Shown here piece by piece: positions 11,839-23,163 of a DNA stretch of 64,000 bases. Made by a program: the position numbers and the translations under genes. Every line of letters begins with the position of its first letter. Position 1 is the first letter of the stretch. Origin of the DNA: Bradysia coprophila (lineage: Eukaryota > Arthropoda > Insecta > Diptera > Sciaridae); contig NW_023503928.1 of NCBI RefSeq assembly GCF_014529535.1, positions 1 through 64,000 on the forward strand. Reading direction: 5' to 3'. Under the pieces are notes generated by a model. The model was not told the DNA's origin, did not search any database, and saw only the letters and a list, made by a program, of their open reading frames with translations.

Positions 11839-12183
11839 GGTAGTTGACTACCAAAGTGGTAGTTGACTACCAAAGTGGTAGTTGACTACCAAAGTGGTAG
11901 TTGACTACCAAAGTGGTAGTTGACTACCAAAGGTAGTGACTACCAAAGTGGTAGTTGACTACCAAAGTGGTAGTTGACTACCAAAGTGGTAGTTGACTAC
12001 CAAAGTGGTAGTTGACTACCAAAGTGGTAGTTGACTACCAAAGTGGTAGTTGACTACCAAAGTGGTAGTTGACTACCAAAGTAGTAAAAAGGTAGTTGAC
12101 TACCAAAGTGGTAGTTGACTACCAAAGTGGTAGTTGACTACCAAAGTGGTAGTTGACTACCAAAGTGGTAGTTGACTACCAAA
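11839..12183. repeat. 19-bp palindromic satellite array
   Basis: About 18 copies of AGTGGTAGTTGACTACCAA in tandem. Each monomer contains GGTAGT-TG-ACTACC, a perfect 6-bp inverted repeat round a 2-base centre. One short unit lies near 11930 and one interruption near 12080. The flanking 244-bp repeats end in a single GGTAGTTGACTACCA, which is the probable seed of the array. Confidence 0.92.
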
Positions 12184-12715
12184 CTCATACGGAGGTTGTA
12201 GAGATGTTTAATGTTTGAAAGCTGCACACCGACTGATGATATTAATCGGCTCGCTTGCTTATTTATAAATCGAAAATTTGCTAGTTGAATACCGAAGTGG
12301 TACTTGAATAAATACCAAGCTGGCAATAAACAGAAATCATACTTAATGCTCTTAATCTATACTTAATGCGAGACCCGACCTATTTTCATAATTTATTGCT
12401 CGAAAGTAGTGACATTTAGTCTTTAGGAAAGTTTCGATTAGGGATAGGTGGTTGGGAATGATGGTTAGATTCAAAAACGATGGTGAGATTCAAAAACGAT
12501 GGTGAGGTTCAAAAAGAAAAAGAAAAAAGACTCACTAGGCGTTAGCCGGTACTATTCTTGTTCGTTGATTCGTTCACTTAAAATTCAAATTTTAGGCACA
12601 CTTACGGCGTGAATTATGTTAAAGAAACGTTTTGATATAAATTAGACAGCATACAAATAAAGAGTGAATCCCCAGTTGTTTTTAAAATTATAAACCTCTG
12701 AAATGTGTTAGAGAT
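12184..12715. other. Truncated 244-bp repeat, then unassigned DNA
   Basis: Up to about 12320 the sequence resembles the second half of the 244-bp unit (AGATGTTTAATGTTTGAAAG, then GCACACCGACTGATGA). After that no gene is seen. The block TTCACTTAAAATTCAAATTT then GGCACACTTACGGCGTGAAT near 12570-12615 has a relative at about 44933-44972. Confidence 0.55.
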
Positions 12716-12873
12716 CAATACTCTCTAGCAAACAAACTTTGTGAAACTCTGCTGCTTGTTTATGATTTGCGAGTCTATTCACTTTAAGCCTTTTGAAGAA
12801 GCAGAGTTTCTCAAACTTATTTTACACCCCAATTAGATTTTTTAAGAGAGTTGGGTTGCTAGAGAGAGCATTG
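12716..12873. mobile_element. MITE family Y, copy 1
   Basis: Terminal inverted repeats CAATACTCTCTAGCAA and TTGCTAGAGAGAGCATTG; inner segment TTCTCAAACTTATTTTACAC is shared with copy 2 (20180-20365). It lies 75 bases before the Sobp exon, inside the upstream intron. Confidence 0.75.
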
Positions 12874-12948
12874 GTTAGATAAATCTTAAATTTCATTCCA
12901 TTTTTGCCTTGCAATGTTTGAAACTAAAAAGAAAATCTTCCATTCCAG

Positions 12949-14432
12949 ATACAAACTGTGGATGGTGCAAGCGGCCAGTCTCTCTCAATTCACCCGAATT
13001 TCTGGCCACTCCCGAAGGCCCCAGATACTGCACCGAAACGTGTTTCTCGCAAAGTCGTCGGGCCTCATTCAAACGGGCCAAGACTTGTGATTGGTGCAAG
13101 CACATCCGGCATGCCGTCAGCTACGTGGACTTCTACGATGGGGCTTCACAGTTGCAATTTTGTTCGGACAAATGCCTGAACCAATACAAAATGCAAATAT
13201 TTTGTAAGGAGACACAGGCCCATCTCGATATGAATCCTCATTTGAAGGATAAAGGAAGTGCGAATGATGGTGGGTTTTTGGTTTAGCGTTTGTCGAATAT
13301 TGTTGATGGTTACAGTTAATCTATTGTTCCAGGCGGGCTGATCACTCCTGATCTGTGGCTGAAGAATTGCAAGAGTCCCTCATCATCTCCAAGCTCGGAT
13401 CGGTCCAAGTCCGTGTCGCCAATAACAAAGGCTCCAACAATGTCAGCCCCAACACACAGACCACTTATTACCGTGACTCCATCGGCGAAGTTGTTATCGA
13501 GACCATCGAATGCAGTGTCACATGTACGAATATCGCCAAAGCTGTCTAAGAAACGAAGATCTCTGCGTCTGTGTGCCCTAACTAATATCACAGATTCAAT
13601 GGAAGCAACAAACAATAACAATGCTATACCGTTGGGCTGCAATAAATCGACGTCAGCAACTAGTTCACATGAGAATGTTTCCAGTCTGCGACAAAAATCA
13701 CCGCGAGACGAACCTCAAGGAACGCTGAAACAAAATTCTTCCCATCATTTTCTGCCACCTCCGCCTAATCTCTTTCCCATTCGTCACAGTGGATTACCAG
13801 GAACATCAAGATATGGTTCACACACTCAATCTCAATCGCAACCTCAACAAACGTCTACAACTCAGTTGCCACAAAATACTCCAACGAACGGCTCGTTTCT
13901 ACCGAATACGGATCAACCTCGACTATTCGGTGCAAATCCACCACCCGTTACTATATTAGTCCCATATCCGATCGTTCTTCCTATTCCCATTCCCATCCCG
14001 ATTCCTATGCCGATCATCGAATTTTTGAAGGCCGCCCAAGCGAAATTGGACGAACAAAACAAGACGGCAGCCGAATCCAATGGAACCGATCGAACACCAC
14101 CGGTAAACGATGACGAACCGTTGGACTTTACCAAATCGAAAGACGAAAGTAGTATGCCAATTCTGACGCAACACCTTCGCCTAAACAAAACAATCGAATC
14201 GCCACCAATTGCCGAGAAGGACGAACATCAGATTACGATCAGCGGTTTCGAGAAATTGGATGAAATGGATGGACAGGAACAGAGATTACCAAAGTTTAAA
14301 ATAACGCGGCTAGCGTCAAAGCGAAATATTTCTACCAAAGAATCGGAAAGCAGTCGACCATTGCGAAAGCGTAAACGGGTCATTGACTGTGATTATTCAA
14401 GGCTGAGAGATGACGATAAGAAAAAGTTCTAA
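12949..14432 (+). CDS. Sobp: Sobp (sine oculis-binding protein homologue), last two exons
   Basis: Coding exons 12949-13269 and 13333-14432 are joined across a 63-base intron (GTGGGT...TTCCAG); the phase is kept and reads GGLITPDLWLKNC across the junction. The first exon follows CCATTCCAG and begins in mid-codon, so the N-terminus lies in exons further left that I cannot identify. It carries two FCS-type zinc fingers: CGWCKR...YCTETCF, and CDWCKHIRHAVSYVDF...FCSDKCLNQYKM, followed by IFCKETQAHL. The second exon has the low-complexity Pro stretch VTILVPYPIVLPIPIPIPI and an EPLDFTKSKDE motif, and ends in a basic tail (PLRKRKRV). All are hallmarks of SOBP, a nuclear cofactor that binds Six-family (sine oculis) transcription factors and SUMO. 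Poly(A) signals follow at 14512 and 14666. Confidence 0.93.
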
Positions 14433-14511
14433 AATGTGTTGTGGTTGGACTTTAGTACCTTTTGTAGTCAATAAGCGTGATTGAACAGGAAATTATTGTT
14501 TTTTTTAATCT

Positions 14512-14671
14512 AATAAAAAAAAGAGAATTGTGGTAGTGTCGTGTGTCCATTATACACTGTCGATATTTTGCGCGAGGGTACGGCCACTGATTGTTAACTT
14601 ACCTTCCTAATAATTTATGAAAACGATTCTTTTTGTAATTCTTTCTAACCTGTAAGATGAAACAAAATAAA
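14512..14671 (+). promoter_or_regulatory. Poly(A) signals of Sobp
   Basis: AATAAA at 14512-14517 (80 bases after the stop codon) and again at 14666-14671. Either could end the transcript. Confidence 0.6.
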
Positions 14672-16828
14672 CGATAAAAGAAAAGAATTATTCGACCACG
14701 GTTTTGGTTTTACCCACACATATGTAAGGGATGGGGACATGGTTACTAGAACAATAATTTCACTAAATATGTTTAGCGACTCTATTCCTTCTATCACTTG
14801 CTGAGCTATGACCTTATGATTAATAGGTGATCATTAAACGCGACAATTAGTGACCGTTCATAAGTGACATCACACTATTTTAGAGATTGTTCGACATCAC
14901 CACCTTCCTGCTCGTCACAAAAAGAGTCAAAATTGACCTAATTTTGGTAGGAACGTTACGATTGGACCCCTTTCCACAAACAGAGTGACGTCCTTTATGA
15001 ACGGCCCCTTATATAAGTTCAATAAAAAAATGTTTTATTACCTGCCCCATGCGAAAGTAGAGCATTACACAGTAGTTTTCCACCTGCGAAAATTATCCAT
15101 TACGTGAAGAATATTTTCGCATGGCGCAGGCAATTAACCCGAATACATTGGATGCTGCTGCGTTACTCACTAATTCGGTAACAGCTTTGTGATACTCGCT
15201 CCAAACTCACTCGTGTGTTTTTGAGAAACTTACTTTCGTAACTGTTTTTCGAGAAGTGTAGCTATGTACCTCGTCTTCGGCTCGGATATGCATACTCTAC
15301 ATTTATCAAAAAGATAGATACCGAAGCTTGTTGCGGGAGAAAACTCACTGGTGTGTTGGCTTTTATACCTCATGTAATGAATTACAGCATTCAATTTCAA
15401 TGTAATTGATTTTTCGACAAATGCGACGCACATCACTGTTTTAAAAAAGAATTTGTTCTGTCTGTTCACCTCTGAGTTCTCAAGATTCCCTGAAATTGCC
15501 CTAAAATCGAGAATTTCAAAATCTTATGAAAGACTTACAAATCCCTCACATTGGTGGGAGTACCTTTTTGATTTATGCGGATCCTTTAGCTTACCAACCA
15601 CAAAACTGCAACTAGACTAATGTTGAGGTACAAGGTCGTGTAAGGTGTCATTAGAAAAGTAATTGCAAATAGTCTTAGGATGCCAAGGAACCGTCAGAAG
15701 TTCACCGAAATAATCAAATTTTTACCCATACTTTCAACTGCTCGTATTTCGTCCTGACCTGACCTGACCTGACCTGACACAATCAAGCCTGGTGCCTTTG
15801 CACACGACCAGAAGGATATGAACGTTGGAACTTTGGTAGCACAAAGTGTTACCTACAGAACCACCTTTTGATCCTCCAAGTTATATAATGGATGTGAGTC
15901 CAAAAATAACAGCGCTGGCCCGCAACTTGACATGTACAACTTAAAACTAACAACAACCACCGTCGCTCGACTTGTGGCCGGACTTGCTACTAAATTCGTC
16001 TCAATATAGTTGAACATAGTGTTCATTGAAATTACCTGTAATCAGAGGACCTGATTTACCTGAGTCAGTTGCATCTGTTCAGTAAAGTTAGTACCTTGTT
16101 TGCCCATTCCATTCGATTAGTCGTCTTGACTTGACTTGAGTATCCAAAACGTGCTCCTGTGAGCGCTCCCATGAGAACATTGAACGTGATGACTTTGGCA
16201 CGATTGTGAGTCATACCCTAATCCTCCCTTTTCGTTCTCCTTGATAATGTTCAAAGCACAATCACTAAATGTCTTTACGTTACAATTCAACTCCCACCTA
16301 TTGACATTTATGTGTGTTCTGAATGGTATCAGTGTAGGGCACACCACTCTGGTCTACCGTTATATACCACAGAGTATTTTCTGTGGTAACTAACTGAACC
16401 ACCGTCGCACGATCTATGTGGTCGGACTAACTACACGGCAGTGGGGAGATGAACCAACCACCTGAGCTCTTCCAACTGCTCGTAACTCGTTGTGAATAAA
16501 CGACCTTGTACGTTTCGTGTAGCCAGACTGCCAGAGACATTACCACAAGAAAAGTGCATGTTTTTGGTTTTCGATCGCCTCTTGCTAGCCACGCAAGCAT
16601 TGACACTCTAAAGTGGTTTTTGCTTTTAGGGACCAATATCTATCTATGCCTTCGATTTCAGTAGGTCGTTCTTCAAAAGAATCCGCCCTCGTTATCAAAG
16701 AACACCAATCGGCACTTTCGAGTACGCGAGCAATGCTACTTCACTGATAGAAACTACACCGGAATGTTCCGATTCAGATTCAAAGAGAATAGGTAGATTC
16801 CGTCGCAACACCCGTTTTTATAAACAAT
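14672..16828. other. Intergenic DNA with repeats
   Basis: No gene is recognisable. A palindromic element lies at about 15036-15139: TTACCTGCCCCATGCGAAAG on the left and TTCGCATGGCGCAGGCAATTA on the right mirror each other in part. It is followed at once by GAATACATTGGATGCTGC. The same pair of blocks recurs, inverted, at 31.8-31.95 kb. GACCT is repeated in tandem at about 15755-15777. The region 15750-16640 is described separately. Confidence 0.55.
15750..16640. repeat. Diverged tandem units of unknown type
   Basis: Two related stretches follow each other. ACCACCGTCGCTCGACTTGT (15958) pairs with ACCACCGTCGCACGATCTAT (16397), and GAACGTTGGAACTTTGG (15820) with GAACGTGATGACTTTGG (16182). Each stretch begins with a short pentamer run (GACCT or GACTT). 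No open frame is shared. The units may be an old element duplicated in tandem. Confidence 0.4.
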
Positions 16829-16834
16829 TTTATT
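16829..16834 (-). promoter_or_regulatory. Poly(A) signal of the GNB1L gene
   Basis: AATAAA on the minus strand (TTTATT on plus), about 185 bases after the stop codon at 17019. Confidence 0.5.
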
Positions 16835-17018
16835 CAATAAACATTTTGAAGGTACCTCAGCGTCCGTAACAAAATTTATATAACAAACAAAATGAAGAAG
16901 CTGCACTTCAAAAATTGTGCCGTAATTTCGAGCACTCACTCCCGATGCAATGCTTGTGATGGTTCATCATCATTTATCAATAGTTTCACTTGATCAAAAC
17001 AGTCGAATCATCAGTCTT

Positions 17019-18668
17019 TTAATTGTACAAATTCCACAACGATATTTGTCCATCCAATCCGGACGCAGCCATTATCGGGGCATTCCACAACTGTACCTTG
17101 TCATTTGAGTAAGAAATGTCTACGACAGCAGCCTTATGTTCAGTTAAAACGGCCAACGGCCTCAGACTTTTCCAGGAAAAAATTCGAATTCTGCCGTCCC
17201 ATCCACCCGAACAGAATACTTTTTGGTCTTTTCGAATGCTGACGCAATTGATGCCATTGTTCTTCAGTCCAATGACGCCCCGTTTAATCAACTCGCTCGT
17301 ATTCCGCGAATACGAAAACACTCCCAACTGATCGTGTGGCCCACCATAAATGCCACGATTCGATATTGGATCGAAATCGAGAGCCATCGGGCACTCTTCC
17401 AGTGTAATGTTGTGCAGTACTTTACCGGTTCGCAGGTCCCACGTCAAAAAGTCACCGGATTCGTACGCAGCCAGAATGTATCGCTGTCCCGACATTTCGA
17501 TATGCTTGAAACACATAATCTGTCCCAATTTGAGGCCGGCATCGGCACCCAATAGCGTTGTTTGTAAACTAAAATTGTCGGTATTGTAAATGCCAATGGA
17601 GTTTTCGTCCTTCGGACAAATCATTAGATTGTCTTCGAGATGGAAGTTGAATCGACAGTAGCCGATGTGCTTTGTGTCAATGGTCGTGGCCAGTACGTAG
17701 CCAGAACCAGTTATCTGCCACGCCTTGACAATTCCACCTTTCTGTTGGGTGAATAACGTTTCAGGTAGATGTGAAATGGAATTTACCGGTGCGGTCGATG
17801 AACCAACGGTGAAGTGTAATGGTGAACGATTCGTCTGAAATGGAAATGTCTGAGTGAATTGCTGACCTTTACAAACAAGGACTTGAGTTACACTGCAATT
17901 GAACTGTCTAGGTGGGTCGTTGTGGTTGATTGATACACAAAGAGCATTCAGACACCAAGGTGCCTTTCAACTTCAATAAACAAAACATTGAAAAGACGGA
18001 ACTAAAGACGAAGGGACCGAATGTGGTTAAGCATAACAAAAGTCGAGCACTTTGTGTTAAATAATCACTCAAGTCTTTAGCAACAAGAACAGAAAAATGT
18101 CTCACTACACCCACTGCACGTTACATTGTCAAGAGAGGGATCGTAACATTGCGGAAAGTTGACATAAGACACCTACGTAATAAAGCAATCTAATCCATTG
18201 ACCTCTAATAAGGCTGAAAACCGTAACAAATCTACAAAATAGTCAAATTGCAGCTACACCACCGGTTTCCGCATAAATACAAAACAGAAAATGACAAAAT
18301 TAGTTACCTGCAGATCCCAAAGATAAACAGCTCCCTTTGCTGTTCCACAAAACAGACGCTGTGCTTGGTGAAAGCAGACACAGTTCACCTAAAACAATCA
18401 ATTAGAAATTTATTCGATTTTCACATCAATTTTTGGAATGTAAGAGCGTGTAACGCTGCGTAGTTATGGACAAACGAAATACGTAAAACATATTCGGTTG
18501 CCGTTCTTCTTCTTTCGTCTCATTTTATTAAACAATCAAGACAATTTACGCACTTCGGAGAAAATGCGAAAAATAATCATTAAAACCACTGAAATGTAAC
18601 CCTGAACTCACCGGACCCATTTCGATGTTTCGTAAATTAAATACTGGATCTGGCGGTAGGACTGCCAT
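17019..18668 (-). CDS. GNB1L: GNB1L-type WD40 protein (G-protein beta subunit-like 1)
   Basis: Three exons: 18612-18668 (MAVLPPDPVFNLRNIEMGP), 18308-18388 (VNCVCFHQAQRLFCGTAKG...) and 17019-17834, giving 317 residues; vertebrate GNB1L is close to 330. Both introns are GT-AG and phase 0 (GTGAGT/TTTTAG and GTAACT/TTTCAG). The protein is a series of WD40 repeats: VYLWDLQ, KAWQIT, LTWDLRTGK, GVFSYSR, GGWDGRIRIFSWKSLRPLAVL and a final SGLDGQISLWNLYN. The start PPDPVFNLR, the YESGDFLTWDLR segment, PMALDFD...RGIYGG and the closing LWNLY correspond point by point to GNB1L. In vertebrates this protein is a cytoplasmic cofactor that helps stabilise PIKK kinases with the TTI1-TELO2 system. The role in insects is inferred from orthology. 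No TATA box is seen, as usual for a housekeeping gene. The first intron is 223 bases and the second 473. Confidence 0.93.
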
Positions 18669-19629
18669 TATGGATTTGCTGCGGTTTTTACCGAATAAAA
18701 ATGACTTAAATCAAAATGGGAACACAAAAGGAAACAAGCTACGACACCAAAAAAATAATATTTTGATCAAATAAACACGCAAGCACAGAACAGCTGTTGA
18801 CAGTCAAGGGTGTTTGACAGCTGGGAAGGTATGGCCGATGGGAACTAATGATGGAACAACGCTGTTTCTAGTTTCATTATGTATCTTGTTGAATTTTGGA
18901 TTCTATCAACAAATTCTACGTTTTCATCTTTAAGGACGTACATTTTTAATGAAACAGCTGATCAAATGACACCAATTGTATCTCATTAATCAGCTGCAAA
19001 ATTACGTAAGTAATACGTAAGTATTTAAAGTTCAGTTTTTGGTGTGAATGTCTACTAATTAAATACATTCCATTAAAACAAATGAAAGATTCGTTCAAAT
19101 ATGGAAAACATTGTAGATTTATAACACAATCGTTGTGATTCATTTAACCTGTAGTCCTTTCAGCAGTCGTTTTTTCATTATTTCAACGATAAATTAAATA
19201 TAATTATCAATTTGAGGTTATTCGCCTTATAACATCAGCCTAAAATGTCTCATATTGTCTAGTTGATGATTTATATTGTAAAAGAAATCATTTCAATTCA
19301 ACATCTACGACACCTTCATTTACTGAAGCACAACGACTTGGTTCGAATGACGTGATGTTTTTGTTTGTTCTGCTTGTTATGAGATGGCGTAATTGGCAAA
19401 CCTACTGGAGTTCTGTTTTTTTTTTTGAAAATCGTATTTTGTAGAGAGAACAGAAGTGAATTGCTAATCCATTTTCCCTTTAGTTTTTACGTAACCTGCG
19501 GAAATTGGATAAAAAAATAGAAAATTCCAACATGTGCGAGTTACTAGTGAAGGCAACACATTATTTGGACTCTTTTGTTAATAATAGTTTTGACATTTGT
19601 GGTGAGAAAACTTGTGTTATTTGGAATAA
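18669..19629. other. Intergenic DNA upstream of GNB1L
   Basis: No gene found. It contains CAGCTG-rich stretches (18788-18825, 18954-18996) that are partly inverted (GAAACAGCTGATCAAATG against ATTAATCAGCTGC) and a poly-T run at 19419-19428. GNB1L promoter elements are expected in the first 150 bases but none stands out. Confidence 0.5.
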
Positions 19630-19740
19630 TAGTTATTTGTGTACTTGGTTTGGACGATGTTTTTAAGCTATTTTCGCTTGTAGCCCGAACTTGCGAAAAT
19701 AGCTTAAATACATCGTCCAAACCAAGTACTCAAAAAAAAT
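19630..19740. repeat. Hairpin element, family Q copy 2
   Basis: GTACTTGGTTTGGACGATGT on the left is mirrored by ACATCGTCCAAACCAAGTAC on the right; AAGCTATTTTCGC is mirrored by GCGAAAATAGCTT. The loop starts TAGCCCGAAC, as in copy 1 at 8090. The sequence after it (to about 19810) matches that after copy 1. Confidence 0.75.
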
Positions 19741-19841
19741 TCATGCAGAGGGAAAAAATCGAGAGAAAATTTCCAAAATTGACCTCGATTTCAGCCACAA
19801 GACATGAACATTTATTTTGTATTGCTCCAGGAGGATCCCTG

Positions 19842-19970
19842 CCAAGGCTGAAAAGTTTGGGGAGATCACGCAGATGCAAATTTTATTTTAGTGAATTTGT
19901 AAGAAAAAGGCGTGTTCCAGCGTATCTAATGAAATAACAATCTGTGTGACCTCTCCAAAGTGCACAGCCT
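19842..19970. mobile_element. MITE family Z, copy 1
   Basis: CCAAGGCTG...AAGTTTGGGGAGATCACGC at the left end and GTGTGACCTCTCCAAAG...CAGCCT at the right end form the terminal inverted repeat shared with 20729-20957 and 29885-30070. The inner part also keeps TTTTAGTGAATTTG and GCGTATCTAAT. Confidence 0.65.
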
Positions 19971-20179
19971 ACCGTTCTAGTGTTTATCGTAGAAAAAATC
20001 CAATAATTATTCATGTCTAAATGAATCTACTTATATCCTATATTACCAAGGAAATCTGTACAAAGATAGATCTTGATAGAAATCTTTCATGACGTCAACG
20101 TCAATTAATTGAGGTTAAGGACTACTGGACGAAACATTTAGTGGGGTTACGTTGACAAGTACCGTATAATGAAAATGAT

Positions 20180-20365
20180 CAATACTCTCCCTAGCAACCA
20201 AACTACAATTATTAAGGTGGTAACTACGTTTATGAATCACTGCTAGTTTGTTCGCTCGTGTTGTTGTTGTTGTTTTTATGCCATATTAAAAATCAGCGTT
20301 TCTCAAACTTATTTTCCCCCCTAAATCGATTTTTTGAGAGAGTTTGGATGCTAGGGAGAGTATTG
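20180..20365. mobile_element. MITE family Y, copy 2, with 7-bp target duplication
   Basis: Terminal inverted repeats CAATACTCTCCCTAGCA and TGCTAGGGAGAGTATTG. AAATGAT lies directly before (20173-20179) and directly after (20366-20372), a 7-bp target-site duplication. A half copy (ACTAGAGAGAGCATTGG) lies at 20603, and another end is at 61466. Confidence 0.85.
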
Positions 20366-20728
20366 AAATGATCTATTGAGGTAACGGAATGATTGAAGAA
20401 TTCTCGAGTTTTAATAGGTTCCAAAAGATCAGGTTAAGACACATCCGATCTGCTGATCACGAAAGCAGTAGTACTCAAATTTTCTAGTGGCGCCGCTACA
20501 TTGAAGAGAATTTTGAAGAGTAATTTTTGTTTACTAAAACTTTACGTGTCCTTCGGATCATTAAATGCTTACTCTCGCACTTACGTCACAGTTAACTTCG
20601 ATACTAGAGAGAGCATTGGAGCAGTACCTTTAATTTGAATTAGAATTGGAATGGATGACGGGTGAGATATGTATTAGGGCATAGTACTGAACCAAGCACA
20701 AGAACAGAATTTTCAGGAGGGGACACCT

Positions 20729-20957
20729 CCAAGGCTGTATACTTTGAGGAGGTCACGCAGACCGCCATTTTATTAGATACGCGGGAACACACCACTTCTG
20801 ATGATTTAACATGTAAAAAAATTCACCACATCATCAAGACGACGAGAATCATCAGAGTAGGTGAATTTTTGTATGAAATCGGCCATTTTATCATCAACTG
20901 TGGTGTGTAACCCGCGTATCTGTATCTGCGTGACCTCCCCAAAGTATACAGCCTTGG
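20729..20957. mobile_element. MITE family Z, copy 2 (229 bp)
   Basis: The long terminal inverted repeat starts CCAAGGCTGTATACTTTG and is mirrored by CAAAGTATACAGCCTTGG. GAGGTCACGCAGA and ATACGCGGG are mirrored by TCTGCGTGACCTC and CCCGCGTAT. There is no coding capacity; the open frame across it is incidental. Confidence 0.88.
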
Positions 20958-21675
20958 TAGTAATCAAAATTTTATGTGAGGAATTTTAATTCTTTAAGGT
21001 TGGTATAATGCTACTGCGTCGCGATTTTATATATGATTTGAAGGGCCGATTTTCCGTTAAAAACTCTGTGCTCGGTTCAGAGCTATGAACTGCGTGTAAA
21101 GTCTGTCAATGTGGTTAAAATTATCAACGCACTGTAAACAGGCACCAGAACAGATTGGAAATAAGGAGCCTATGGTCAGAACTTTTGTTATATTATTAGT
21201 TTTTTATGCTTGTATAATACCACTGCGGGCTGCGGTGCTCTAAACAAGAAGCATTTTGACCGTTAAAAAAACCGTTGAAATTATGCAATTTTTCTCCTTG
21301 AATTTCCTCAATCAATATATAACTCATACAGTTACTTGTAATTCTGTTGCTGCAACAGTTGCAGGATCAAATCAGCAAAGGACTACATCTAAGGACTACT
21401 TCATTTCTACCCATATGTCGGAAACAGATGAGAAATCCGAAGAAAAGCCAGTCACCAAACTCTCTTATGGTAGAACAAAAACGAAATATAGATTTCCTAT
21501 CAATAACAACCACAAGGGGATGTTCACAAACTATTTATTATAATACACCGTACTTAATTGATGCAAAAAATTGAACAATTAAAAGTCAGGAAAAAGAAAA
21601 TTTGAAGCAACTGAAAGCACACTACCTAACTTTCTAAAAATAGATTTTCATTGCTGCTGATTAGCTTGAATTTTT
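20958..21675. other. Intergenic DNA downstream of the peritrophin-type gene
   Basis: No gene is supported. GGTATAATGCTACTGCGTCG at 21002 and GTATAATACCACTGCGGGC near 21213 are an imperfect repeated pair. A possible poly(A) signal for the next gene (TTTATT on plus) is at 21534-21539. Confidence 0.5.
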
Positions 21676-22874
21676 TTATTTACCAGCTGCAGCTGTCGTA
21701 GTCGTCGTAGTTGTTGTTGGAATTTGTGGATAGCAATAATCAACCGGGAATGTAGGACACACATACTGCTTCAAACATTCTTTCAATTCGGGTGAGTAAC
21801 GTGTGCCGGGTGGGCAATATACTTTCTCATAGACCGGCTTATAAGATGAGGCATCTTTCGACTCGTCACGACATTCAATGAAATTCTCACACATACCGGA
21901 CTTATAGTCGACATACTTTCCGTTGCCACTGCTGCATGGATCCTTGGAACACGTTTCGGTGGGATCGTAATTGTTGTAGCATTTGCCGAGAAGTGGTGAA
22001 AAGTAGAAGTTTGCCGGACAATCTTTTCTCAGAATTGTGCCTGATTTGTCGCCATACAGATCAGTACTGCATTCGATGTACGATGCCGCGGTGGCGTCGA
22101 ATGGATTAGGCACAAACGGATTGGCATAGTTATATTCGGCACACGGATCCACACCGTTATATTGATCGATTCCATCACAATTGTACAAGGAGTCACATTT
22201 CTTTGTGAAAGGTGAAAATTTCGTGCCGGATGTACAGGTTTTCACATTGGCATACAACAATGAGGCCGTGCTATACCAACTTTGGAGTGACGAACATGAT
22301 ATAAAAGACGAGCAACTGTTAGAGTTCGGATCTTCGAAGATTCCTTCCGAAGTGCATGGATAACTGCTGCATTGGTACGAAGCGGCATCGACACAGGCAC
22401 GATAATTGGGTCGGAATACTGTTCCACTTGGACAGTTAACACTTTTCACCTGCGGTACTGTTACGTAACTTCCGTGGTATACATTGACGGAACTGCATTC
22501 TAAGTATTTCGAGCAATCCGCAACTGATTTGTCGGGAATATTTTGATTATCAAATCCTTCGCAAGGATTTGCATTGCCGGGCATAGAACTGGTAGCACAA
22601 TTGTAATCACTGAAACAACCCTTTGCCTCGGGCCAGTAATATGTGTCGGCAGGACAATTTTGCACTAAAGGCGCCAAATTGGAGTTACAAATGACGTATG
22701 ACTTACAGTCATTTGTGTCGGTGTTTTTGAACACTCCCTCTTGTTGGCAGGTGAAAGCTGTACAAGAAGAATTCTAAGTGTTCGATCTGTCGAAAATTGA
22801 TTTCAATTCTTACCATTTGTTGTGTCCCCGAACCCTCCGAATAAAATCGCGACAAGTAGCAACGAATAGTTCAT
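21676..22874 (-). CDS. Secreted protein with five chitin-binding (peritrophin-A, CBM14) domains
   Basis: Two exons: 22814-22874 and 21676-22757, joined across a 56-base intron (GTAAGA...GTACAG, phase 1). The product is 380 residues. Exon 1 encodes the signal peptide (MNYSLLLVAILFGGFGDTTN). The mature part has five six-cysteine CBM14 modules in tandem, each closing with an aromatic-rich stretch before the last cysteines: CPADTYYWPEAKGC, CPSGTVFRPNYRAC, CTSGTKFSPFTKKC, CPANFYFSPLLGKC and CPPGTRYSPELKEC. It ends in a Thr run (PTTTTTTTTAAAGK). Such proteins bind chitin in the peritrophic matrix or cuticle; five domains and no transmembrane segment suggest a matrix protein. The open frame's apparent M at 22734 is an internal GTG codon. 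A TATA box lies 83 bases upstream. Confidence 0.93.
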
Positions 22875-22956
22875 TTTTAATTCAACTTAACGAGCAGCAC
22901 TTCTTTCCGTTGCAGAAGGTTAATCTATATTAGCTTGTAACTCCTACACTCAAGGT

Positions 22957-22964
22957 CTTTTATA
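22957..22964 (-). promoter_or_regulatory. TATA box of the peritrophin-type gene
   Basis: TATAAAAG on the minus strand, 83 bases before the ATG at 22874. Transcription would start at about 22930, leaving a 5' leader of about 55 bases. Confidence 0.7.
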
Positions 22965-23102
22965 AGCCAAATAAAAAATATTTTTGAATTGCAGATTCGA
23001 AGACTGCGGTTAATTAGTCAGTAGGGCATGCTCTTACTTTTTTTTTTCATTTTTTCTTTTCAGTCTGAAATGAAACCAACAAGCATCAATTTCATGGTTG
23101 AC

Positions 23103-23163
23103 TTAAGGCCAGTTCATACTCGCATACATGTTTGCGATATATGCGACCATGAACTGGCCTTAA
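23103..23163. mobile_element. Miniature TTAA-flanked hairpin (piggyBac-like MITE, family W)
   Basis: A 53-base unit bounded by TTAA on both sides. GGCCAGTTCATACTCGCATA on the left is mirrored by TATGCGACCATGAACTGGCC on the right with one mismatch. TTAA duplication is the signature of piggyBac-superfamily insertion. A relative at 42767-42838 has a demonstrable empty site. Confidence 0.8.
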
